DNA from: CAYVAP01 sp964343195
GTDB lineage: Bacteria > Bacteroidota > Bacteroidia > J057
Direction: 5' to 3'
Assembly (NCBI GenBank): GCA_964343195.1
Contig: CAYFIR010000029.1
Coordinates: 1-56,892 of the forward strand
DNA length: 56,892 bases
The position numbers and the translations under genes were made by a program. Positions 16,802-23,191 of the stretch are shown here, one piece after another. Numbering within the stretch: position 1 is the stretch's first letter; each line of letters starts with the position of its first letter. The notes below the pieces were generated by a model. That model saw only the letters and a program-made list of their open reading frames with translations. It did not search any database and was not told where the DNA came from.

Positions 16802-19462
16802 CTATTCCGCTCTCAAACTCCCCGCCGGATCATCGCTCGCTGCTCGCAGGGCGATCACCCCAGTGGTACCCAGCGCCAGGGCCATGAGGATAATTCCTGA
16901 CAGTCCAAACCATAGCCCACCCAATTCAATGCGGTAGGCAAATCCGGTGAGCCACTGGTCCATCAGCCACCAGGCGACGGGAAGAGCTACCACGAGTGCC
17001 AATGCTACCAAGACGGATACGCGGCGGGCAAACAGCCAGAAAACTTCATTGAGATTGGCACCCAGCACCCGGCGGATACCAATTTCCTTGCGGCGACGCT
17101 CGGTAGCAAAGGCCATTAGCCCAAAGAGGCCCATCAAAGCCACAATCAGGGCCAGGGTAGCGACAAGACCTACTACCTGACTCAGTCGCTGATCGTCATC
17201 ATAGAGTTCTTCAAAATGTTCATCGAGAAAGCCGTAATTGTAGGGCCGATCGGTACCTGTAGCCCGCCATGCGGCTTCTACCTGATCCAGTACTTCGGGA
17301 AGTGCTTCAGCATCTACCTTAACTGAAATTTCGCTGTGCCACCACCCCTGCACACTCATGGCGAGGGGATTGATGCCGTGGTGGAGGCTGTTGTAATGAA
17401 AATCCTCAACCACTCCTATCACCTGCCCCCAGGCATCGGGGTCTGACCATTCTGGTTCTCCCCACAGGGAAACCCTTTGCCCTACGGCTTCTTCGACCGT
17501 CCATCCCAGTTTCTTTACCAGGGCTTCATTGATCACAAAGGCATTCAGGCTATCGGTTTTGCGCCCCGCGTCAAAGGCCCTCCCAGCCAGCAGTCGGAGG
17601 TTGTAAAAGTCCACGTAATGATGGTCGACCTGCAGGTGAGAAATCGCCATTCCGATGGCTGCAGTATCGGTTCCCCGGACAGATAATCCGGTTTGGTGGA
17701 TGTTATTTCCCAGTCGCTGTCCGGAGGCGGTCACATCGTTTACGCCCGGAAGCGCCATCAGTTCCTGGCGCAGGCTGGTGAAATTGTCGTGGATATGCTG
17801 GTCATTGTATGGAATCAGCAGCACCTGCTCCCGGTCGAAGCCTGGGTCAAAGCTGGTCATGTAGTTGAACTGACGTACCGTCAGCATGGTACCTGCGATC
17901 AGCAGCCCTGCAAGGGCAAACTGGCCCCAGACCAGCAGGTCCTGCAGCGAAAAGCGTTGATTGCGAGCGAACAGGTTGCCCTTAAGGGCTCTTACCGGGT
18001 CAAAGCGGCTCATCACCTGTGCAGGATAGAGCCCCGCAATCCAGCCCAGCAGGAATATTCCCCCCACAATGCTGAGCAACCAGGGGAGTTCGCCCAGGGT
18101 ACTTATCTCCAGGGGACGATCGCTTAATTGCTGAAGGTAGGGCATGGAAAAGGCCAGGATCGCCAGGGCTAGTATAAGTCCGGTTATGGCATACAAAGTG
18201 GCCTCAGTAATAAACTGGCGCGAAAGCATGATACGGGTAGCCCCGATGGTTTTACGTACGCCGACCTCTCGGGCCCGCTGTAGCGATCGTGCAGTGGTCA
18301 GGTTGGTAAAATTGACCGTAGCGATGGCGAGCATGAACAGCCCCAGCAGGATAAACACCTGCAAATACCTTCCGTCGAATTTTCGGTGATTGAGGTAGTC
18401 GTGGGTAATCTCCATGGAGGACAGATGGACCTCATCCAGTCGCTGTAAAAAAAGCTGATAGCCATCGGTCGCGTCTTCTCCCATGTATTTTTGCAGATAC
18501 GCCGGAAACTCCTCTTCCAACGCTGCGACATTCGCCCCAGGCGAAAGCTGTAGATAGGTGGTCAGCCAGTTGTTTCCCCAGTTTTGCATGCGCTGCTCGT
18601 CCCACTCTTTTGGGGCGGTATTCAGGGAAAGCAGGGCATTGAACTGAAGATGAGAGTGGTCGGGTGGGTCCTGGGCCACCCCTGTTACCTGGAGGGGGAT
18701 TTCCATGTCCGGTTCTGGTCGAAATATGAGGGCATTGCCCATGACATTGACCGTCCCAAACAGGCTTCGGGCCTGTGTCTCGGTCAGAATGATGCTACCC
18801 GGTGCGTCAAGGGCAATGTCCGGGTTTCCTTCCAGTAGTTTAAAGTCAAACATATCCAGGAAACTGCTGTCCACCCAGAGAAGGTCTTCGACATAGCTTT
18901 TCTCTCCTTCATGTTCCAGGGCGATCTGTCCCCATCGATTTACCCGGGTATAGGCTTCTACCTGTGCATAGTCTTCGCTGAGGGTCGGGCCCATGGGATA
19001 CATGGATAGCGCTACCCGCTGAGGGATGATTCCGTCCCAGGTTTGGACTTCGCAGAGGCGATAAATCTGATCGCTCTGTGAGTGGAAGCTGTCAAATCGG
19101 TATTCGTTGTGAACGAAAAGTGCCACCATCAGACAGGTTGCCAGTCCCAGGGCCAGCCCAAAAAGATTGATGAAAGCATAGACTTTTTGGCGCATCATCT
19201 GGCGCAGGGTGATGAGAAGGTAGTTACGGTACATGGCGAAGTCGGTATAGTAGGGTGAACGGGGTGCTCGACCCCGGATGGTTGAATAGTTGAAAAAGCG
19301 GAGCACCAGCCAGTTGTAATGGCGATTGGCTGCCTTTGGGCCCCTGGTCTGCCAGTGCTGGATGAACACCTCCTCCAGGTCTCCCTGTACCTCCTCCAGC
19401 AGATCGGGAGCACAGTACCAGCGCAGAAATCTGGTCGCCAAACGTGGTGGGGTGGGGTTCAT
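16802..19462 (-). CDS. MacB/FtsX-type ABC transporter permease with permease prefix domain
   Basis: 886 residues. The N-terminal ~70 residues (PPRLATRFLRWYCAPDLLEEVQGDLEEVF) are the permease prefix domain found in Bacteroidota with adjacent PadR regulators. Next come a membrane helix (about 100-120), a MacB periplasmic core domain, an FtsX domain with three helices (about 355-480), a second periplasmic domain and a final FtsX domain (about 770-880). The double FtsX arrangement is typical of the large Bacteroidota permeases. The ATPase partner is not in this window, so it must be encoded elsewhere if the protein is a transporter; substrates of this group are unknown (efflux of toxic compounds or lipoproteins is suggested for relatives). 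The start at 19462 gives the usual family N-terminus; an upstream ATG at 19573 would add 37 residues. Same strand as the padR gene just upstream. Confidence 0.9.
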   Translation of the reverse strand: MNPTPPRLATRFLRWYCAPDLLEEVQGDLEEVFIQHWQTRGPKAANRHYNWLVLRFFNYSTIRGRAPRSPYYTDFAMYRNYLLITLRQMMRQKVYAFINLFGLALGLATCLMVALFVHNEYRFDSFHSQSDQIYRLCEVQTWDGIIPQRVALSMYPMGPTLSEDYAQVEAYTRVNRWGQIALEHEGEKSYVEDLLWVDSSFLDMFDFKLLEGNPDIALDAPGSIILTETQARSLFGTVNVMGNALIFRPEPDMEIPLQVTGVAQDPPDHSHLQFNALLSLNTAPKEWDEQRMQNWGNNWLTTYLQLSPGANVAALEEEFPAYLQKYMGEDATDGYQLFLQRLDEVHLSSMEITHDYLNHRKFDGRYLQVFILLGLFMLAIATVNFTNLTTARSLQRAREVGVRKTIGATRIMLSRQFITEATLYAITGLILALAILAFSMPYLQQLSDRPLEISTLGELPWLLSIVGGIFLLGWIAGLYPAQVMSRFDPVRALKGNLFARNQRFSLQDLLVWGQFALAGLLIAGTMLTVRQFNYMTSFDPGFDREQVLLIPYNDQHIHDNFTSLRQELMALPGVNDVTASGQRLGNNIHQTGLSVRGTDTAAIGMAISHLQVDHHYVDFYNLRLLAGRAFDAGRKTDSLNAFVINEALVKKLGWTVEEAVGQRVSLWGEPEWSDPDAWGQVIGVVEDFHYNSLHHGINPLAMSVQGWWHSEISVKVDAEALPEVLDQVEAAWRATGTDRPYNYGFLDEHFEELYDDDQRLSQVVGLVATLALIVALMGLFGLMAFATERRRKEIGIRRVLGANLNEVFWLFARRVSVLVALALVVALPVAWWLMDQWLTGFAYRIELGGLWFGLSGIILMALALGTTGVIALRAASDDPAGSLRAE

Positions 19463-19592
19463 TGAGATGAAAATTGAGCCAGGGAGAAGGAACAAACAGA
19501 GTTGGTACGGGAGGTCTGGAGGATATGGGGAAGTGAAGGAGGAGGCGCAGCCGGGTGCCTTCATTCCCCACAAACTTTTTCACAAAGACTAC

Positions 19593-19901
19593 TCAGTCCC
19601 ATTTGGGAATGAGTTTCCAGATCTTCTGTCGCTGGGCCTCCTGTTTGGCGGCCACTCGCTGACCGAAAGCGGTGACGGAGTAGAGTCGTTTCCTACGACC
19701 TCCCCGATCGGCGGTCGCACCGCCCATTTCGCTGGAGATCAGTCCTTTTTTCTCCAGTCGGCGCAGCACCGTATGGATTGAGCTCAGGGTTAACTGGTGA
19801 CCTGTATGCTCGACATAGGCTTCATGGATGCTGACACCATAGGCCTCGTCCCGCATCATCATGACGACCAGCAGAACCATTTCTTCCAGGTTTCCAAGCA
19901 A
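19593..19901 (-). CDS. PadR-family transcriptional regulator
   Basis: 102-residue winged-helix regulator: GNLEEMVLLVVMMMRDEAYGVSIHEAYVEHTGHQLTLSSIHTVLRRLEKKGLI includes the recognition helix and the wing, and matches PadR (s1 subfamily, lacking the long C-terminal dimerisation helices beyond about residue 95). PadR repressors frequently sit directly in front of prefix-domain permeases in Bacteroidota, and here the gene precedes the permease in the same direction by about 130 bp, so co-transcription and control of that permease are inferred. Directly upstream, repeats at 19925-20006 are candidate binding sites. The inducer is unknown. Confidence 0.9.
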   Translation of the reverse strand: MLGNLEEMVLLVVMMMRDEAYGVSIHEAYVEHTGHQLTLSSIHTVLRRLEKKGLISSEMGGATADRGGRRKRLYSVTAFGQRVAAKQEAQRQKIWKLIPKWD

Positions 19902-19924
19902 AGCGTTGAGTTGAAGGGTGTGGA

Positions 19925-20006
19925 TGAAAGTTGAGAAGTAACTTCTGGGTTATTTCTTCAACTTTTGTCAATTAAACATACGCAGTATTTCCTCAACTTT
20001 TGTCAA
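19925..20006. promoter_or_regulatory. Repeated CAACTTTTGTCAA sites upstream of padR
   Basis: Two 20-bp direct copies differing by one base: ATTTCTTCAACTTTTGTCAA (19952-19971) and ATTTCCTCAACTTTTGTCAA (19987-20006), 35 bp apart. An inverted half-copy (GAAAGTTGAGAAG, about 19926-19938) makes a palindrome with the first copy. Position immediately before the padR start codon suggests an autoregulatory operator, perhaps overlapping the promoter. Confidence 0.5.
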
Positions 20007-20039
20007 AGAAAAGGGAATTGGCAATTCAGGCAGGTTATT

Positions 20040-20177
20040 GGGGAATCCTCTATTTTTTCTGGCTCAACTACGAAAGTAGTGGAAATAGGATGCAAGATGG
20101 ATCGCCGTTCACTGTACCGTGGCTTTCTAAGCCGCAGCAGGCGATCGGCCTGAAATGCCGAAGTACAGTGATTCCCC
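20040..20177 (+). other. Structured intergenic element (candidate non-coding RNA)
   Basis: The plus strand can form a nested set of helices: outer GGGGAATC (20040-20047) with GATTCCCC (20170-20177); a hairpin CTATTT...AAATAG (20050-20088) capped by ACTAC-GAAA-GTAGT with a GNRA-type loop; TCACTGTAC (20109-20117) with GTACAGTGA (20163-20171) enclosing GTGGCTT-TCT-AAGCCGC and CGGC/GCCG hairpins. Helix ends overlap by a base or two, so not all form at once. A 17-nt piece (20148-20164) is identical to part of repeat R3 (21342-21358). It lies in a 353-bp gap between padR and the toxin gene; an overlapping plus-strand frame (20000-20374) shows no protein-like features. A T-tract follows at about 20202. 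Transcription is not shown. Confidence 0.35.
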
Positions 20178-20254
20178 ATTCTACTAAAAGTGTAGAGGCA
20201 CCTTTTTTCTCTAAGTGCTGTGGTGGAAATCTCCCTGCATCCGCATGGTTCATT

Positions 20255-20656
20255 TCACCAAAATGTTTCTACTTGATAATCCGCAAAGCTACTATCCCCC
20301 CGGCTTATGAGAATCATCTTTTCGACCACTGCTGTTGCAATGATAGCACGATCGAATGGATCACGGTGCCCTGAACCAGGAAAGGGCAGGTTTTGAACCA
20401 GGTTTAGATGGGCTGTGGATAGGGCTAGGGTGACCACTCCTTCTGCTTCCATCGTTTGCTTGAATATATCGATATCTGCGGGAAGATTGAGTTTACCCAA
20501 ACTGGCTTTGATAGCCATTTCCCAGTAGCTAACTACACTCACACATACGCGGTTGTTTGGATCAGTAATCGCGTCGAATCCTTTTGACGATAGCCGATTA
20601 TCTTTTGTGGCATGCCAAAGTAGGGTGTGGGTATCAAGCAGATAGTTCCCCATCAC
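20255..20656 (-). CDS. VapC-type PIN-domain toxin
   Basis: 133 residues, PIN-domain ribonuclease of the VapC group. The acidic active-site positions are visible: Asp in YLLDTHTLLWH near the N-terminus, Glu in VVSYWEMAIKASLGKL, and Asp residues in HRDPFDRAIIATA near residue 100. VapC toxins cleave RNA (tRNA or rRNA) when the antitoxin is lost. The gene starts within the last codons of the upstream antitoxin (4-bp overlap at 20653-20656), which indicates translational coupling. A second, related module is at 38070-38681. The specific target cannot be read from sequence. Confidence 0.9.
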   Translation of the reverse strand: MMGNYLLDTHTLLWHATKDNRLSSKGFDAITDPNNRVCVSVVSYWEMAIKASLGKLNLPADIDIFKQTMEAEGVVTLALSTAHLNLVQNLPFPGSGHRDPFDRAIIATAVVEKMILISRGDSSFADYQVETFW

Positions 20657-20874
20657 ATATAATCCTTAAAGTCGTCCAATGGCGCATCAAAGTCATTGCT
20701 CATCCAGATTTGGCCAGCGAATTTACCATACCCTCGTAAAGCCCTGTCTTTAACCAATGGCGCTTCAGTTTGCTTTTCGTCCACTTGTATGCTTCGCAAA
20801 ATTTCCATTGCGATACGAAGACGTTCGTCTTTCGGGAGTTGCAGGATGCTTTGGAGAGCGTCAGACATCGACAT
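20653..20874 (-). CDS. DUF2281-type antitoxin
   Basis: 73 residues. The N-terminal helical segment (LQSILQLPKDERLRIAMEIL) and the C-terminal FDAPLDDFKDYM match DUF2281-type small proteins that pair with PIN toxins. The antitoxin is expected to bind the toxin through its disordered C-terminus and perhaps DNA as well; no obvious ribbon-helix-helix is seen. Its stop codon overlaps the toxin start. The same C-terminal FDxPLxDFKDYM ending is present in the antitoxin at 38457-38681, marking the likely toxin-neutralising segment. Confidence 0.85.
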   Translation of the reverse strand: MSMSDALQSILQLPKDERLRIAMEILRSIQVDEKQTEAPLVKDRALRGYGKFAGQIWMSNDFDAPLDDFKDYM

Positions 20875-21048
20875 GGTAAAAGATTGTTTGCTTAAATATA
20901 CGAAAAACCGCCCTATTCGATCCTGAAACCCAACAGGTTTCCGTAGGGCAGCAAATTATTCTCACGCAGATCGAAGATAACGCATAGCGGTAGGAGCAAG
21001 GACGCAGAGAGAAACCTGCCGGTTATCAAACTTCCTTCAAAAAGAGCC

Positions 21049-21159
21049 ATAAAGCAAGCCTGGGGCGGGGCTGGCCCGGCATTTGGCGCTCGGGGCGGCT
21101 TGCAGGGCAGCCTGAAATGCCGTCCCGACTCGTCGGGATGGCCTACCTTTTTTTGTAGG
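21049..21159 (+). repeat. Dispersed hairpin repeat R3, copy 1 (partial)
   Basis: Starts ATAAAGCAAGCC and contains the conserved CGGCATTT...AAATGCCG inverted pair. It then diverges into TCCCGAC/GTCGGGA and CCTAC-T7-GTAGG stems instead of the long hairpin of copies 2 and 3. Part of the tandem block. Confidence 0.65.
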
Positions 21160-21280
21160 ACAGCAAATTGAGGAATAATACCCCGGATATTTTTCTCACG
21201 CAGATCGAAGATGCCGCATAGCGGTAGGCACAGAGACGCAGAGATAAACCTGTCGATTTTAAAGCCCTTTCCAAAGAACT

Positions 21281-21530
21281 ATAAAGCAAGCTTGTGGCGG
21301 CGCTGGCCCGGCATTTGGTGCTCGGGGCGGCTTGCAGGGCAGCCTGAAATGCCGAAGTTTTTTAGCCTACCTTTTTTTGAAAAAAGGTAGGTCCCGCTGA
21401 AGGCGACATAACACTTTCAGAGGAAGCATTTAAAAAATCCATTTGCGGAGCTAGAAAAAAGGTAGGTCCCGCTGAAGGCGACATAACACTTTCAGAGGGC
21501 CCATATTGAAAGATCAACTGGCGGAGCTAG
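21281..21530 (+). repeat. Dispersed hairpin repeat R3, copy 2
   Basis: Full copy. CGGCATTT (21309-21316) pairs with AAATGCCG (21347-21354). A second hairpin, CCTACCTTTTTT (from 21366) with AAAAAAGGTAGG (21380-21391), precedes GTCCCGCTGAAGGCGACATA and the module ending in GCGGAGCTAG, which is then repeated. A third copy lies in inverted orientation at 56569-56779, where the second hairpin has compensatory changes. Confidence 0.8.
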
Positions 21531-21572
21531 AGAAACCTGTTGGGTTTGATCAGGTGCATCTCTCTGATGTGC

Positions 21573-22481
21573 CTACTTCACCAGCATCGCGGCTCCAAAT
21601 ACACCGGCGCTATCGCCGAGTTTGGGACGCAGAATGGGCGTCGTCAGTACAGGATTGAACACAAACTTTTCTACGGATTTGACCCCTTCGGTGTAGAGCA
21701 GGTCCACGTTGCTGACGCCGCCACCCAGCACGATTGCGTCAGGGTCGAGGATGTTGACGATGACCCCGAGGGCTTTGCCAAAGAAGTGAATGAGTCGCTC
21801 GACGGTTTCGGTGGCGTGGGGATCGTTGCCTTCCTGATGTCTGGCTACGATTTCATGGAGTTTACGCTTTTCGCCGCTGAGCTTGTGGTACCATTTTTCG
21901 AGCGAAGGCCCAGCCAGAATGGTCTCTACATTGCCGTGCAGGCCACTATAGGACTCGCCACCTGACTCGTCGAGGAAGTTGTGCCCCCACTCGCCAGCGA
22001 TGGCATGGCGACCGTTTAGCACTTGTCCGTTCACGACGATGCCGCCGCCGACGCCGGTTCCCATGATCACGCCAAAGACAACTTTGGCATCAGGCACCTC
22101 TGCGGGAACTGCTCCCATCAGGGTCTCAGCCAGGGCAAAGCAGTTGGCGTCATTGGCCATGATGACGGGTACGCCAAGTTTGTTCTCGAGGTCGGTATGA
22201 AGAGGCTTTCCCAGCAACTGGGTGGTATTGCTGTTTTTCATGTTTTGGGCCTGCGGGTCAATGGCTCCGGGGGTGCCAATGCCGATTTTTTGCGGTGAAA
22301 GCCCGGTTTCCTGCTTGAGCATGTCCACAAGCAGGGCTATGCGGCTGACGATGTGCTCGTAGCCCTGTTCTTTTTCCGTGGCAATGCGAAGTCGGGCGAT
22401 GGGCTCGTAGTTGTTGTCAGCGTCGGCGACTACGCCCTCGATTTTGGTTCCCCCCAGGTCTATTCCCCAAAGCGGTGTCAT
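21573..22481 (-). CDS. ROK-family sugar kinase
   Basis: 302 residues, ASKHA fold. IDLGGTKIEGVV at the N-terminus is the phosphate-1 loop; GIGTPGAID, then NDANCFALAE (Asp of the catalytic base in the NDAN motif) and GTGVGGGIVVNG follow. GEWGHN supplies the Glu-x-Gly-His sugar-binding motif. The cysteines of the ROK zinc site (CxCGxxGCxE) are not present: the equivalent segment reads YSGLHGNVETILAGP. ROK kinases phosphorylate glucose, fructose, N-acetylglucosamine or allose; the substrate is not decided by the sequence. It stands alone, with the repeat block behind it and a candidate small transcript upstream. Confidence 0.9.
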   Translation of the reverse strand: MTPLWGIDLGGTKIEGVVADADNNYEPIARLRIATEKEQGYEHIVSRIALLVDMLKQETGLSPQKIGIGTPGAIDPQAQNMKNSNTTQLLGKPLHTDLENKLGVPVIMANDANCFALAETLMGAVPAEVPDAKVVFGVIMGTGVGGGIVVNGQVLNGRHAIAGEWGHNFLDESGGESYSGLHGNVETILAGPSLEKWYHKLSGEKRKLHEIVARHQEGNDPHATETVERLIHFFGKALGVIVNILDPDAIVLGGGVSNVDLLYTEGVKSVEKFVFNPVLTTPILRPKLGDSAGVFGAAMLVK

Positions 22482-22630
22482 AGTAGTATATTTTGATGAA
22501 GTGAGCGTTAAATTAGGCTTTCCCTCCGGGACAAAGCTATCCAGCGGTCAGAAATTTATTTTGACCACCAGGGAAAAATGAAACAAAATGTAGGCTTTCT
22601 CTCAAGGGTCAATTAACGACCTCCAAACGC

Positions 22631-22661
22631 TAAAAACAAAAACGGCTCCCATTGGGAGCCG
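22631..22661 (-). terminator. Intrinsic terminator, minus strand, upstream of the ROK gene
   Basis: On the minus strand CGGCTCCC-AAT-GGGAGCCG (22661-22643) is followed by TTTTTGTTTTTA. The plus strand has no T-tract after the stem, so orientation is clear. No annotated minus-strand gene ends here, which makes it either the end of a short transcript or an attenuator in the ROK leader. Confidence 0.8.
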
Positions 22662-22690
22662 CTGCATCACTTGTACATCAAATTATTGAC
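22632..22690 (-). ncRNA. Candidate ~60-nt small RNA or attenuated leader
   Basis: Inferred from a promoter-like pair (22696-22726) and an intrinsic terminator (22631-22661) on the minus strand. The start would be about 22690. The interval has no substantial ORF (only ATG TAC AAG TGA). Transcription into the ROK gene past the terminator would make it a conditional leader; stopping at it would make a free small RNA. No family match was recognised. Confidence 0.4.
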
Positions 22691-22695
22691 TTAGG

Positions 22696-22726
22696 AAAAG
22701 CTATGTATCACTAAACAGAAGTCAAA
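22696..22726 (-). promoter_or_regulatory. Candidate promoter, minus strand
   Basis: TTTG (22726-22723) and TAGCTTTT (22703-22696) separated by exactly 19 bases: the first element is exact and the second matches 7 of 8 positions of the Bacteroidota consensus TTTG-N19-TAnnTTTG. It points toward the terminator at 22631-22661 and the ROK gene. Confidence 0.5.
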
Positions 22727-22794
22727 CAATTCCTTAACGCTACAATGATACTTACGTTAAACTCAAAATAATCGTTACTTGCATCGCTGTAAAA

Positions 22795-23163
22795 AATGGC
22801 ACAGTGGACTCCATCGCTCCGAATGATTTCGGTGAGGAAAGTCCGGACAGCAAAGGGCATCCTGCTTCCTAACAGGAAGGCGTCCCGTCCATACGGGATG
22901 ACAGCAAGTGCAGCAGAGAGCAGACCGCCCCGATCTCTCGGGGTAAGGGTGAAAGGGTGGGGTAAGAGCCCACCGGTGTGAGTGGTGACATTCGCAGCCA
23001 GGTAAACCTCAGGAGCTGAAAGGCCAAATATACCGACGCTTGAGGGCGGCCCGCCTGATGTCGGAGGGTAGGTCGTAAGAGGTGCCTCGTGAGGGGTATC
23101 CCAGATAAATGATGGAGCTCGCTACGGCGAGGACAGAATCCGGCTTATGAAGCTGTGCCAGCT
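22795..23163 (+). ncRNA. rnpB: RNase P RNA (bacterial class A)
   Basis: The RNA subunit of RNase P, which removes 5' leaders of pre-tRNAs. Conserved segments are visible in order: GAGGAAAGTCCGGAC (CR-I), CAGAGAGCAGACCGCC, GGTAAGGGTGAAAGGGTGG with GGTAAGAGCCCACCG (CR-II/III), AGATAAATGATGG, and ACAGAATCCGGCTTA (CR-V). Helix P1 is formed by TGGCACAG (22797-22804) and CTGTGCCA (23153-23160), which fixes the ends. A possible -7-like TACTTGC lies just upstream (about 22776). A terminator follows at 23166. Transcribed on the plus strand, convergent with the metalloprotease gene. Confidence 0.96.
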
Positions 23164-23165
23164 TT

Positions 23166-23191
23166 AGGGCGTCCTGCGGGACGCTCTTTTT
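23166..23191 (+). terminator. Terminator of rnpB
   Basis: AGGGCGTCCT pairs with GGGACGCTCT (two G-U wobbles) followed by TTTTTATT. It overlaps the stop codon end of the convergent M43 protease gene by two bases. Confidence 0.8.

Larger units (their letters stand above)
20926..21547. repeat. 622-bp repeat block with terminal inverted repeats
   Basis: Bounded by a perfect 16-bp inverted repeat: AAACCCAACAGGTTTC (20926-20941) and its reverse complement (21532-21547). Inside, a ~232-bp unit occurs twice in tandem (matching CTCACGCAGATCGAAGAT at 20961 and 21195, ATAAAGCAAG at 21049 and 21281), followed by two ~75-bp copies of a GGTAGGTCCCGCTGAAGGCG module (21386 and 21461). No transposase or other gene is present. 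It fills most of the gap between the antitoxin gene and the ROK gene and has a MITE-like layout, but no clear target duplication is seen. Confidence 0.75.

Noticed and set aside
20000..20374. A 124-residue plus-strand frame between padR and the toxin gene
   Set aside because: Cysteine-rich, low-complexity translation overlapping the toxin 3' end; the region has hairpins instead of coding features.
20926..21547. CRISPR array
   Set aside because: Only two repeats of unequal, long units; no regular short repeats or spacers and no cas genes.
22795..23163. tmRNA or tRNA gene instead of rnpB
   Set aside because: No tRNA-like acceptor or tag frame; the RNase P conserved regions and the P1 helix are clear.
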